Part shown: positions 17,613 through 25,956 of the stretch, one piece after another | Layout: each line of letters opens with the position of its first letter | Position numbering within the stretch: the first letter of the stretch is position 1 | Origin: Actinobacteria bacterium IMCC26103 | GTDB taxonomy: Bacteria > Actinomycetota > Actinomycetes > Nanopelagicales > Nanopelagicaceae | Reading direction: 5' to 3' | Length of the DNA stretch: 64,000 nt | Assembly: GCA_002284875.1 (NCBI GenBank) | Contig: CP015604.1 | Location: forward strand, 372,001-436,000 | The notes under the pieces: generated by a model | The model's database searches: none | Told to the model about the DNA's origin: nothing | Seen by the model: the letters and a program-made list of their open reading frames with translations, nothing else | Program-made: the position numbers and the translations under genes

Positions 17613-18796
17613 TCGATCTTCCAACCTTCGTTAATAGGACCTAAATCAACTCCCGCCGCAGCATGATTGCTAACTTCACCACGTTCAAGCTGCGCCGCAT
17701 GAGCGGTGTTATGCCAACGCTCTTCGATCTTGCCAAAGCGCCAGAGCAATAAAGCTACGCTCCAAACTACGGCGAATGCCCCAACTATGAAGTACCCGGC
17801 GCTATTTAGATTAAATGCAAGTGCAAAATCCCAGAAACCACCTGAAAGATTTAACTGATTGGCTAGTACTTGGCAGATTTCCAGGCCACCAACATAGAGC
17901 GCCACCGCAACTGATAATCCAGTAATAATGATGTTGTAGTAAACCTTACGGACTGGTTTAGAAAATGCCCAACCATAGGCAAAGTTCATAAATGAACCAT
18001 CGATTGTGTCTAGCAAACTCATTCCACCAGCGAAGAATAGCGGTAGCGAAATAATTGCCCACCACGGCAGGCCTGCAATTACTGATGAACCAGCCAAAAC
18101 CAATAAACCAATTTCAGTTGCAGTATCAAAGCCAAGCCCGAAGAGAATTCCAAGCGGGTACATCTTCCAGCTCTTATCGATACGACGGGCGATTGGGCCG
18201 AAGAAACGCATCAATAATCCACGAGAGTTTAAATGTTTTTCTAACTCTTCTTCGTTATATAAACCTTTGCGCATTTTTAGAAATACGCCAACTATAGAAA
18301 CCAAGATCATCAAGTTAAGGATGGCAATTAACATTAAGAAAGTGCCAGAAACTGTCGTTCCGACAAGTCCGGTGTAATGGTGCAGGGTTGAATCTTCATC
18401 TTTTAGTTGCGAGCCAAGGGCTTTAATTCCAAAGTTCAAGAGAATTGCTAAAGCGGCAACAACTGATGAATGTCCGAGTGAGAAGAAGAAGCCAACTGCC
18501 AAAGGACGCTGTCCTTCAGACATTAACTTTCGCGTTGTGTTATCGATTGCGCTGATGTGATCGGCATCGAAGGCATGGCGCATTCCTAAGGTGTATGCCA
18601 GCGCTGCAGTGCCCCAACCGAATAAAGTTCCATCGGCTAGCTCGTAATTTCCGTTAGTTGCTTGCCACATCAATAAGGCGCCAGCGATATGTAAGAAGGC
18701 GATAAAGCCGAACATCGCCGCCATCCGGCGCCACTCATCCCGTGTTAGGCGCTCGCGCAGGGGAATGCGAGGTGCTTCCTTAACAATCGTGTTCAT
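17609..18796 (-). CDS. HoxN/NixA-type nickel/cobalt permease
   Basis: A 395-aa NiCoT-family secondary transporter. The signature RHAFDADHISAIDN carries the metal-binding HX4DH in helix II; LGHSSVV and LGFDTATEIGLL are the other family motifs. I place the start at the ATG at 18796, which has an AGGAG site. Ni versus Co cannot be told from sequence, but a Nur-type box upstream favours nickel. No nickel enzyme is in the window; a Ni superoxide dismutase or urease elsewhere would be the likely client. Confidence 0.95.
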   Translation of the reverse strand: MNTIVKEAPRIPLRERLTRDEWRRMAAMFGFIAFLHIAGALLMWQATNGNYELADGTLFGWGTAALAYTLGMRHAFDADHISAIDNTTRKLMSEGQRPLAVGFFFSLGHSSVVAALAILLNFGIKALGSQLKDEDSTLHHYTGLVGTTVSGTFLMLIAILNLMILVSIVGVFLKMRKGLYNEEELEKHLNSRGLLMRFFGPIARRIDKSWKMYPLGILFGLGFDTATEIGLLVLAGSSVIAGLPWWAIISLPLFFAGGMSLLDTIDGSFMNFAYGWAFSKPVRKVYYNIIITGLSVAVALYVGGLEICQVLANQLNLSGGFWDFALAFNLNSAGYFIVGAFAVVWSVALLLWRFGKIEERWHNTAHAAQLERGEVSNHAAAGVDLGPINEGWKID

Positions 18797-18822
18797 TGGG
18801 CTCCTGATGGGGGTAGGCCTAG

Positions 18823-18839
18823 ATGCAAATGACTTGCAA
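18823..18839 (-). promoter_or_regulatory. Nur-type nickel-responsive operator
   Basis: The sequence is ATGCAA-N5-TTGCAA, an inverted repeat with TGCAA/TTGCA arms that matches the Streptomyces Nur box as I remember it (tTGCaa-N5-ttGCAA) at 11 of 12 positions. It lies 26 bp upstream of the permease ATG and between plausible minus-strand -35 TTGCCT and -10 CATCTA elements, a repressor geometry. Confidence 0.6.
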
Positions 18840-18908
18840 GAAGGCAAGGGTAAGCCAGGCTAGTTGAGCCTGTCCACTTGAAATCGGCCACCTATCCTTT
18901 ACTTACTC

Positions 18909-20258
18909 ATGATTCGAATCCTGCTATCACTCTTACTCGGTTTAGGTTTGATTACCGCTCCTGCAGCAAAGGCCGATAGTTGTTCCAGCTTAAGAAGCGG
19001 TTGGGTCGCAGATGAAAATAGCAAAGCAGGAAGTAAGCAATGGAATCAGGATGTGCCATTTCGCCTGAGTGCAGATTTCTCACGTCGCAAAAGCGCTAAT
19101 CGGATCGAAGGGTATTTCAACGCAACTTCACTGCGTTGTGGTCAAGCAGCAATGCTTACCTTAATAGGCGCGCCAAAGGCAACGGCAACTATCTACCGAA
19201 CTGGTTACTACCAGGGAATCGGCGCTCGCCAAGTTGAGAAATTTTCGATTTCCGGTGGTTGGAACTTTAAAGCAACAAGTAAATACTTGCCAGGGATTTA
19301 TCTAATAAAGCTCTCAGCCCCACAACGATTATCAAGTTTTGTACCAATAACTATTAGCGCCCCAAATTCAAAGAGTGACCTCACGTTGATTTCATCAGTC
19401 TTGACTTGGCAGTCTTATAACCAGTGGGGTGGTTACTCACTCTATAAAGGTCCAGATGGAAAGCGCGAAACGCGTGCGGACTCAGTCTCCTTTTTACGAC
19501 CATACGATGGTGATGGTTCGGGGCAATATCAATATATGGAGATGCCACTTGTGAAGAGGGCAGAAAAACTTGGTTTAAGTATTAACTATGCAACTGATCT
19601 TGATTTAGATAAAGATCCCAATTTGTTACAAAATACAGGTTCGATTCTCTTAGGCGGCCACAGCGAATACTGGACAACAAAAATGCGCGATGCTGTGGAA
19701 GCAGCCGTTGACCGCGGAGTTAACTTAATTGTCCTTGGCGGAAATACTGCATATAACCGGATAGATATAAATGGCTCTGAGATATCGAATATAAAAGAGT
19801 GGCGCACTCTCGGTCGCCCGGAAATCGATTTAATTGGTTCGCAGTATTTGGCGCTCGGATTTCATCGTGACATGGTGATTGAAACTCAGATGTGGCCCTT
19901 TGATGTACTTGCAAAAGATTCAGTAATAAAGGGCGTTGTTGGGTATGAAGCCGATTCACCTATTACTTTCCAAGGCCCACCAGTTGAGACCATTGCTCGT
20001 TCCTCAATTGCACCAAATGAAAAGACCGTTCCGGCTATGGCCACCTATTACACCCGCCCATCAGGGGCCGGAATCCTCAATATGGCTACCAATGGCTGGG
20101 TTTGTGCGATGGAGAACAAGTGCCCTTGGGGCCATCGCTTCGACCGTGCGACTCAGCTGCAAATAACTCGCGTCAGCGACAATGTTTTACGGGCAACCTC
20201 ACGCGGGCCACTTGGAAAATGGCGCACGGCGTTTACACAAAATAACGCACCTTCCTAA
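18909..20258 (+). CDS. Secreted N,N-dimethylformamidase-beta-like protein
   Basis: A 449-aa protein with a clear signal peptide (to about residue 22, PAAKADS). The mature region matches the DMFase large-subunit C-terminal family: TWQSYNQWGGYSLY, SFLRPYDGDG, LLGGHSEYWTTKMRDAVE and LIVLGGNTAYNRI. Known DMFase hydrolyses dimethylformamide in the cytosol; an exported relative probably acts on another amide or has a different role. The small alpha subunit is not encoded nearby. A TATCCT hexamer lies 10 nt before the ATG. Confidence 0.78.
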   Translation: MIRILLSLLLGLGLITAPAAKADSCSSLRSGWVADENSKAGSKQWNQDVPFRLSADFSRRKSANRIEGYFNATSLRCGQAAMLTLIGAPKATATIYRTGYYQGIGARQVEKFSISGGWNFKATSKYLPGIYLIKLSAPQRLSSFVPITISAPNSKSDLTLISSVLTWQSYNQWGGYSLYKGPDGKRETRADSVSFLRPYDGDGSGQYQYMEMPLVKRAEKLGLSINYATDLDLDKDPNLLQNTGSILLGGHSEYWTTKMRDAVEAAVDRGVNLIVLGGNTAYNRIDINGSEISNIKEWRTLGRPEIDLIGSQYLALGFHRDMVIETQMWPFDVLAKDSVIKGVVGYEADSPITFQGPPVETIARSSIAPNEKTVPAMATYYTRPSGAGILNMATNGWVCAMENKCPWGHRFDRATQLQITRVSDNVLRATSRGPLGKWRTAFTQNNAPS

Positions 20259-20275
20259 AAATTTGGGAGTAGTGT

Positions 20276-20293
20276 CACCGTAATTCACCGTAA
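20276..20293 (+). repeat. Direct repeat CACCGTAA-N2-CACCGTAA
   Basis: Two 8-bp copies start 10 bp apart, one helical turn, in the short gap upstream of the TPR gene. The spacing would suit side-by-side binding by a dimeric regulator, but no factor is known. Confidence 0.4.
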
Positions 20294-20329
20294 GGTTCGC
20301 CAGTACAACGAAAAACAACGGGGGTATCG

Positions 20330-21283
20330 ATGAGCGAAGATGAAGGCCAAGACGAGCTCGTATCAGAGGAAATGCTCTGGGATCGAATACCAGAAGTTCA
20401 CGGTGCCGATCGCGCAAATACTTATTACGAACTCTCCGCTCGAATCTTTGCTCGCGGTCAATATGATGAAGCGTTAGCACTTGCCGAAACTGCGCGCGAT
20501 ATTTTCTCTGAACTTGGTGCAACAGAATCTAGCGAAGGCCTAGCCCAGGCTTACTCTGCAATTGGTTATAACTTAAATCAATTAAAGCGGATGGATGAAG
20601 CAGCTACTGCGATGAGCAAAGCGGTTGAAATATTGCGTGCAAGTAAATCACCGCTCTCGCTTGAACTTGCCTGCACGCTAGGTGAGTGGTGGTATGCCTC
20701 AAAGAATTTTGAAAAAGTTGTGGAAATCATGGATGAGTGCGCACAAGAACATCTTGTCGATGGAAACCAAATCGGGGCAGCAAATGATTTACACCTTTTG
20801 GGTTGCGCATATCGTGAACTCAAGAATTACGATCTTGCGATATCCACTTTTAAGGAAGCGCGCCTGATCTTTAAGACCGAGAAGGAAGTTATTCAGGTTG
20901 CGCGCTGCGATCAAAAAATCGCTTCTTGCTATGTAGAAATTGGTGAAGGCGAGAAAGCGCTAGAAGCTGCGCGTAAAGCGATCGATGTATTTGAAACCGG
21001 CCATGACCACCGCCGCGAAACTTTTGCCCTATTCGAATATGGCAAAGCCGAAGTTTTAATAGGCAAATTAGATGATGGGCTAGCCACATTAGATGGCGTA
21101 TTGCAGATCATCTCTGAAGATGAGCCAAAAGACTTTGAGTTAATCCTCGATATTGAAACCCGGATGTCAACGGTTTTACGTAGCCTGGGGCGCATGGATG
21201 AAGCCAATGAAATTGATCGTCGATTAATTGCAGTTCGCGAGGCTATGGAAGATGTTCCAGCGCCGACCGATCTTGGTGATTAA
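20330..21283 (+). CDS. Tetratricopeptide-repeat protein
   Basis: A 317-aa cytosolic protein built of TPR helices from about residue 25 to 300: RANTYYELSARIFARGQYDEALALAETARDI-type units recur at roughly 40-residue spacing, including QIGAANDLHLLGCAYRELKNYDLAISTF. No catalytic domain, signal peptide or membrane helix is visible, so it is presumably a protein-interaction scaffold. Partner unknown. It converges on the MFS gene with a 4-bp stop overlap. Confidence 0.83.
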   Translation: MSEDEGQDELVSEEMLWDRIPEVHGADRANTYYELSARIFARGQYDEALALAETARDIFSELGATESSEGLAQAYSAIGYNLNQLKRMDEAATAMSKAVEILRASKSPLSLELACTLGEWWYASKNFEKVVEIMDECAQEHLVDGNQIGAANDLHLLGCAYRELKNYDLAISTFKEARLIFKTEKEVIQVARCDQKIASCYVEIGEGEKALEAARKAIDVFETGHDHRRETFALFEYGKAEVLIGKLDDGLATLDGVLQIISEDEPKDFELILDIETRMSTVLRSLGRMDEANEIDRRLIAVREAMEDVPAPTDLGD

Positions 21284-22446
21284 GCTCTATTTTTTAAATG
21301 CATTGCGGCCAGAGTTACTGCACCTGCAAATGCGCCTAGCGCTGCAATGATTAACGGAATCTGAAAAGCGCCCTTACTCCATGCAAGTCCGCCCCAAAGT
21401 CCAGCACCTAAAACTGCAAAACTCATACAAGCTTGATAAACACCTTGTGCTCGACCGCGGTTATCAACTTCGCTAATTTTTGCGACCCAAGCCTTGCCGA
21501 CTCCATCAGTAAGAGCGGGAAAGAATCCATAAATTGCAATCGCGATGATTGCAACGCTATGACTTTGACTTGAGCCCAGTAAGTAATAGGCAATGGCAAA
21601 AGCACTTAATCCAAAGGCATAAACAATTTTGGGGGAGAATTTATCTGTTACATATCCAGCTGGGTAAGCGGCTATGACGGTCACTGCGCTAAATAACATA
21701 TATGCCAGAACTACGCCCTGCGTAGAAAATCCAATGTCATGCAAGCGCAGTAATAAAAGCGCATCTGGAATATTGGTCAATTGGATCAAAGTTAAGAGCG
21801 CGATCGTACGCTTTAAAGGGCGCGATAACGGCTCTCGCTCTGCGCGTACAACCTTGCGAATTTCTTTTGAAGGTTTAACAAAAGTCTCGCGCACAAAGAG
21901 AGTCAAAATCGCAGAGATAATGGCTGGAATAAGTGCCCAAGCTGCAACGGCGCGAACATCTCCGTTAAGAAGGGCTAACCCAATTAGCGCTAGCCCTGGT
22001 CCAATTACCGCACCAATATTGTCACCGGTGCGATGAAAACCAAAAGCTTTACCTAAATCTTTACCGTCGACTGAATCTGAAATAAGTGCATCGCGTGGTG
22101 CACTTCGCATACCTTTACCGATGCGATCTGTGATTCGTCCAAGGAAAACCAACGGCCAAGCAGTTGCAACGACAATAAAGGCTTTACCTATGCCAGCAAG
22201 TGAGTAACCGCCAACTACAAACTTCTTTCTGCCAAAGCGATCGCTGGCACCGCCGGTAAGTAATTTAGTAAACCCTGCCGCAGCTTCAGCGCATCCTTCG
22301 ATCAAACCAAGGGCAACCGGCGCAGCGCCAATCACTCCTGTTAAAAGAATTGGAAGCAATGGATAGAGAAGTTCACTTGCTGCGTCCTGAGCTAAAGAAA
22401 CAAAGGTTAGGATTATTAGGTTACGAGTTAGCCAACGCTTCATCAT
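21280..22446 (-). CDS. Major facilitator superfamily transporter
   Basis: A 388-aa permease with about 12 hydrophobic segments. Motif A appears as GGASDRFGRKK between helices 2 and 3, and GRITDRIGKGMRSAPRDALI is typical of multidrug-type MFS proteins. The substrate is not readable. Its ATG overlaps the trmH-like stop by 4 bp, so the two are cotranscribed; the link may be organisational only. Confidence 0.88.
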   Translation of the reverse strand: MMKRWLTRNLIILTFVSLAQDAASELLYPLLPILLTGVIGAAPVALGLIEGCAEAAAGFTKLLTGGASDRFGRKKFVVGGYSLAGIGKAFIVVATAWPLVFLGRITDRIGKGMRSAPRDALISDSVDGKDLGKAFGFHRTGDNIGAVIGPGLALIGLALLNGDVRAVAAWALIPAIISAILTLFVRETFVKPSKEIRKVVRAEREPLSRPLKRTIALLTLIQLTNIPDALLLLRLHDIGFSTQGVVLAYMLFSAVTVIAAYPAGYVTDKFSPKIVYAFGLSAFAIAYYLLGSSQSHSVAIIAIAIYGFFPALTDGVGKAWVAKISEVDNRGRAQGVYQACMSFAVLGAGLWGGLAWSKGAFQIPLIIAALGAFAGAVTLAAMHLKNRA

Positions 22447-23087
22447 TTGGGAAGGTGCTGCAGCGCCCAGTGATACATCGCTATTGCCCCGGCAGCAGAT
22501 GCGTTCATAGATCGAGTCGAACCGTACTGTTGAATTTCATATAAAACTTCACACACCGCAATTCCTTCATCAGACATTCCAGCGCCTTCCTGTCCAAATA
22601 GAAGTACGCAAGATTCTGGAAGTTGCGAACCTTCTAGTTGTTTAGAAGATGGAACGTTATCTATTCCAATAATCGGCAAGTTATTTTCTTTGCACCAACT
22701 GGAAAAGTCAGCGATTGTTGAATGATGTATGACCTTGAGGTACTTGTCGGTGACCATCGCACCGCGCTTATTCCAATCACGTTTTCCAACGATATGAACC
22801 GCTGAGACGTTAAAGGCGTTTGCAGTACGAACTACAGATCCAATATTTAAATCATGTTGCCAGTTTTCAATTGCAATATGTAATTTATGGCGTTTGGTAT
22901 CTAGATCAGCAACAATTGCGTCAACAGACCAATATCGATAATGGTCTAGAACATTTCGGCGATCGCCATTTTCAAGTAATTCTGGGTCATATTGCGCCCC
23001 GGTTGGCCAAGGTTTCTCATGAGGTCCGACTCCGACTACGGGAAAGAATTCTCCTGGTCCGATCGTGGCAGGTGTATTCATTTCCAT
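22443..23087 (-). CDS. TrmH/SpoU-family RNA 2'-O-methyltransferase
   Basis: A 214-aa SPOUT enzyme that would methylate a ribose 2'-OH on tRNA or rRNA using SAM. All three motifs are clear: NIGSVVRTANAF, LLFGQEGAGMS and QQYGSTRSMNASAAGAIAMY, the last forming the knotted SAM pocket. It has an N-terminal extension of about 75 residues. The exact target nucleotide is unknown. A TAGAGT hexamer 6 nt before the ATG suggests leaderless transcription. Confidence 0.92.
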   Translation of the reverse strand: MEMNTPATIGPGEFFPVVGVGPHEKPWPTGAQYDPELLENGDRRNVLDHYRYWSVDAIVADLDTKRHKLHIAIENWQHDLNIGSVVRTANAFNVSAVHIVGKRDWNKRGAMVTDKYLKVIHHSTIADFSSWCKENNLPIIGIDNVPSSKQLEGSQLPESCVLLFGQEGAGMSDEGIAVCEVLYEIQQYGSTRSMNASAAGAIAMYHWALQHLPK

Positions 23088-23093
23088 ATGCGC

Positions 23094-23099
23094 ACTCTA
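23094..23099 (-). promoter_or_regulatory. Leaderless-type -10 element (TAGAGT)
   Basis: On the minus strand TAGAGT ends 6 nt before the TrmH-family ATG at 23087, with no ribosome site between. Confidence 0.5.
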
Positions 23100-23194
23100 A
23101 ACTTATTAGAGATTAAACGCTAGAAAGGGCTAAATTCTATGAAAGCTTTGTATCTCGCCCGTCATTTCACCAACGCGTGTAGCTACTAAATTAA

Positions 23195-24385
23195 ATGAAG
23201 GAATTGCTGGGGTTTAACGCTGCCATAGTTGCGGCAAGCCTTTTCCTTGCCACCAGTGCATCTGCATTTGATCCTGTTTCGGCAGCTGGAGTTTTTGCCC
23301 GCTTGGCAGCGGCGCCAGAGCTGAGCAATCCTTCAGTGTCACTAATTGATGTGAGCACAGGTGCCGTTGTGTTTGAATCCAATGCTTATTCACAACGAAG
23401 ACCGGCATCTACAATGAAATTGTTATCAGCGGCTGCGACGTTAAAGTATCTAGATCCACAAAAAGTTTTTGCTACGTCAGTTTCCCTTGGACCTATTCCA
23501 GATTCATTAGTAATTAATGGAGACTTTGATCCATGGATTTCAATGGATAATCGAGTTGCAGTGAAGATGCACCGCACCTCATTCCCTCGCCTAGCATTTA
23601 ATAGTTTAAGCGCTGCTAAGAAGAACTCAGGTGGATCAGTTAAAAAATTAAAGATTTATTACAATGATTTATATTCCAACGAAGTGGCAACCTTTAAAGC
23701 TTTTTATAGAAAACGTGGAGTCGCAGCTACCTTTGTCAAGGTTACTGAAGAAAAGGCGCTGACAATAGCTGGTGAGCAAGTTGTTTATTCTATTTCTCCT
23801 TCAGTAAAAGAGATTATGGATTATTTCCTAACTTGGAGCGATAACTTACTTGCCGAAAGAATGGCTCGATTGGCGGCTAAATCGTCAGGAAATGAATTTA
23901 ACGATAATGGTGTGGCAATTGCCTTTGCAACCTTACTGATTGAGATGGGCATCGATCCTTCAAAGATCATCGTTAAAGATGCCAGCGGGATTTCTAAAGA
24001 AAATAAAGTAACTGCCAACGTCATGGCGCAACTTTTATACAAGATTCATTCCGATCCAGTTTTAGCCAAACTAATAGATGGGCTACCAGTGGGTGGCGAA
24101 ACTGGGACTTTGCGGAGACGATATGTCGAAACTGCTCCAGATGCCGTTGGATTGGTAAAGGCTAAGACTGGCACTTTAACTGGGACGGTAAGCCTGGCGG
24201 GATATGTGCAATCCGGTGATCGCGAATACGCATTTGTAGTGATCGCTGACAAGATCAAACGGACTAACGCTGCCAGTGATCGAGCCCGCAAAACTTTAGA
24301 TCGTTACTTAGCCAAGATTGCTGCGCCGCTAATGGCACCAATTATTGATACAGCCACTGCAGTTACTGATTTGCAAACACCTTAA
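23195..24385 (+). CDS. dacB: D-alanyl-D-alanine carboxypeptidase/endopeptidase (PBP4, family S13)
   Basis: A 396-aa exported penicillin-binding protein trimming peptidoglycan stem peptides. The three active-site motifs are present: SxxK in PASTMKLL (Ser near residue 71), SDN in TWSDNLLAERM and KTG in KAKTGTLTGTVSLAGY. The N-terminus (VAASLFLATSASA) is a signal peptide. It is somewhat shorter than E. coli PBP4, with a reduced insertion domain. Its 3' end overlaps the convergent propeller gene by 23 bp. Confidence 0.93.
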   Translation: MKELLGFNAAIVAASLFLATSASAFDPVSAAGVFARLAAAPELSNPSVSLIDVSTGAVVFESNAYSQRRPASTMKLLSAAATLKYLDPQKVFATSVSLGPIPDSLVINGDFDPWISMDNRVAVKMHRTSFPRLAFNSLSAAKKNSGGSVKKLKIYYNDLYSNEVATFKAFYRKRGVAATFVKVTEEKALTIAGEQVVYSISPSVKEIMDYFLTWSDNLLAERMARLAAKSSGNEFNDNGVAIAFATLLIEMGIDPSKIIVKDASGISKENKVTANVMAQLLYKIHSDPVLAKLIDGLPVGGETGTLRRRYVETAPDAVGLVKAKTGTLTGTVSLAGYVQSGDREYAFVVIADKIKRTNAASDRARKTLDRYLAKIAAPLMAPIIDTATAVTDLQTP

Positions 24386-25442
24386 TAGATCCACCGTAAC
24401 AAGCAACCCAAGTCCGAGAAGTAGATGAATCGTAAGTAACTCCAATTGGTTCAGGACAGACTTTGATATTTTGAATCACCTTCATATCCGAAGTACGAAC
24501 TTTGGAGAGCGTTCCACTGCCGAAGTTAACAACGAAGAGCGCTGAACCATCTGAAGAGATCGCTAAGCTGCGCGCAGATTTTCCGGTGGCCACAGTCTTT
24601 ATTGCCTTATTCGTTTGCAGATCCCAAGCGATTACTTTTCCTGAAATGTTAAGAGTTGCATAGAGTTTTGTGTCATCGGCGGATAGTGAGATCGCGCGAG
24701 GGTTGGAACCAATTGGAATATAGGAAACGGTAAAGTCTTCGAGATTTATTCGGTGAATTCTATTTCCGCCCATTTCGGCGACATATGCGTACTTGCTATC
24801 ACTAGAAATGGCGATACCTCGTGGATATCGACCGATCTTTATAGATTTAATAGTCTTCTGAGTTTCCACTGAAATTACCGTCACGGTATATGAGCACCAG
24901 TTTGAGACCAGTATGTATTTATTATCAGGGGTTACCTTTACAACTTTCGGAACAGCGCCAACTGGATAAAGCGCATCAATGGCATTTGTCTCTAAATCAA
25001 TCCGGGATAAGAAACTGGTATCAAAACCCGATGCAGGGGAGCAGGTGTCGTGCCCCTCCTTATTAAATCCTTTGCCATACATAGCGTAATTAGTGAAATA
25101 TAAGTATTTTCCGTCAGGTGAGTATGCACCTTCGACTGGTGCACCTTTGTAGTCACCTGAATATTTAGAGAGTCCAAATTTGGAGAGTTGTACAGAATCA
25201 GCAACCGTCGCCTTTAACTCCATTGTTACTGCATCATAAATTGTTACGCTGTGGCGGTACATCATGTTATGGGCGCTAACTAAGCCGGTATTAGATGCTT
25301 GTACCGATTTAGGAGAAATTGCTCCCGAAATAGTTTTAAGAAGAGTTAACTTGGTTTCATCTGTTGTAGCACTTGCTGATGTTGTAAAAAGTGGGGCCAG
25401 TAAGGAGAGCGCAAATAGAAAACTCACTCTCTTTAACTTCAT
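24363..25442 (-). CDS. Secreted YncE-like beta-propeller protein
   Basis: A 359-aa exported protein with a signal peptide (SLLAPLFTTSASA) followed by repeated 40-residue blade units such as VVKVTPDNKYILVSNWCSYTVTVIS, RGIAISSDSKYAYVAEMGGNRIHRI and RSLAISSDGSALFVVNFGSGTLSKV. That is the YncE/lactonase-like seven-bladed fold. No catalytic residues can be assigned. Its start codon lies in the loop of a 13-bp hairpin, described separately. Confidence 0.85.
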   Translation of the reverse strand: MKLKRVSFLFALSLLAPLFTTSASATTDETKLTLLKTISGAISPKSVQASNTGLVSAHNMMYRHSVTIYDAVTMELKATVADSVQLSKFGLSKYSGDYKGAPVEGAYSPDGKYLYFTNYAMYGKGFNKEGHDTCSPASGFDTSFLSRIDLETNAIDALYPVGAVPKVVKVTPDNKYILVSNWCSYTVTVISVETQKTIKSIKIGRYPRGIAISSDSKYAYVAEMGGNRIHRINLEDFTVSYIPIGSNPRAISLSADDTKLYATLNISGKVIAWDLQTNKAIKTVATGKSARSLAISSDGSALFVVNFGSGTLSKVRTSDMKVIQNIKVCPEPIGVTYDSSTSRTWVACYGGSIKVFANQ

Positions 25443-25455
25443 AGAGAGTGAGTTT
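25420..25455 (-). promoter_or_regulatory. Perfect 13-bp hairpin with the propeller gene's start codon in its loop
   Basis: Positions 25420-25432 pair exactly with 25443-25455; the 10-nt loop holds the ATG at 25442. On the minus strand the stem is followed by a short T-run (TTTTC), so it can also act as a terminator for the upstream gene at 25467-25868. Confidence 0.7.
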
Positions 25456-25456
25456 A
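25451..25456 (-). promoter_or_regulatory. Leaderless-type -10 element (TAAACT)
   Basis: TAAACT ends 8 nt before the propeller gene ATG and lies in the promoter-proximal hairpin arm, so a transcript from it would lack most of that arm. Confidence 0.4.
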
Positions 25457-25466
25457 CCTACGAAAT

Positions 25467-25868
25467 TTAGTCGTCGTCGCCTTCGCGTTCTTCATGTTCG
25501 CCACGACCATCATGCTTACCGCGACCTTCACTTTCATCATCTCCACCTCCGCTTGGTAGAGCTGCAATCTTTGGTTGCTTTGGTGCAACTGGGTTCGCTT
25601 TTGAAGTAACAGGTTTCGTGGCAACAGTTGATGCCTGAGGGGTTACTTGAACCGCAGCAGGTGAAGAGTTACTTTGTATTGGAGCCACCTGTTCAGTCGC
25701 GCTTGCTGGCGCTTCATCACTTATTTGAGCAGCAATCGCTCCTATGCCCACAATTGCAAGGGCGACAGAAGCAATCAAAGCCGGAATAAGCCGAGTCGAC
25801 TTCTTTATGGTTGGAACAGAATCTGCGTCTGCAAGTTCCATCCATTCAGGCTTTTGTGGAGGTGTCAT
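25467..25868 (-). CDS. Single-pass membrane protein with charged C-terminal tail
   Basis: A 133-aa protein: a short cytosolic head, one hydrophobic helix (LIPALIASVALAIVGIGAIAA, about 27-47), an Ala/Pro/Thr/Gln-rich exported linker and a Gly/Asp/Glu/His-rich tail (GRGKHDGRGEHEEREGDDD). I recognise no family. The tail could bind metal or cations; that is speculation. AAGGGG upstream of the ATG is a likely ribosome site. Confidence 0.65.
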   Translation of the reverse strand: MTPPQKPEWMELADADSVPTIKKSTRLIPALIASVALAIVGIGAIAAQISDEAPASATEQVAPIQSNSSPAAVQVTPQASTVATKPVTSKANPVAPKQPKIAALPSGGGDDESEGRGKHDGRGEHEEREGDDD

Positions 25869-25944
25869 TTTGGCCCCTTTCGTTAAGTGAAAAGTAAGGC
25901 ATGAGCCTTAGAAGAGCCTGAGAACACCAGGCGACAATGCTGAG

Positions 25945-25950
25945 TAATCT
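25945..25950 (+). promoter_or_regulatory. Leaderless-type -10 element (TAATCT)
   Basis: TAATCT ends 6 nt before the GTG at 25957 and supports that codon over the ATG at 25969 as the ctaB start. Confidence 0.45.
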
Positions 25951-25956
25951 GTACTA

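Noticed and set aside
18797-18908. Possible cobalamin or NiCo riboswitch before the Ni/Co permease
   Set aside because: The minus-strand leader is only about 100 nt and lacks the conserved B12-box or four-way NiCo junction; a 6-bp hairpin near 18860 is all that is seen. A Nur-type operator explains the region better.
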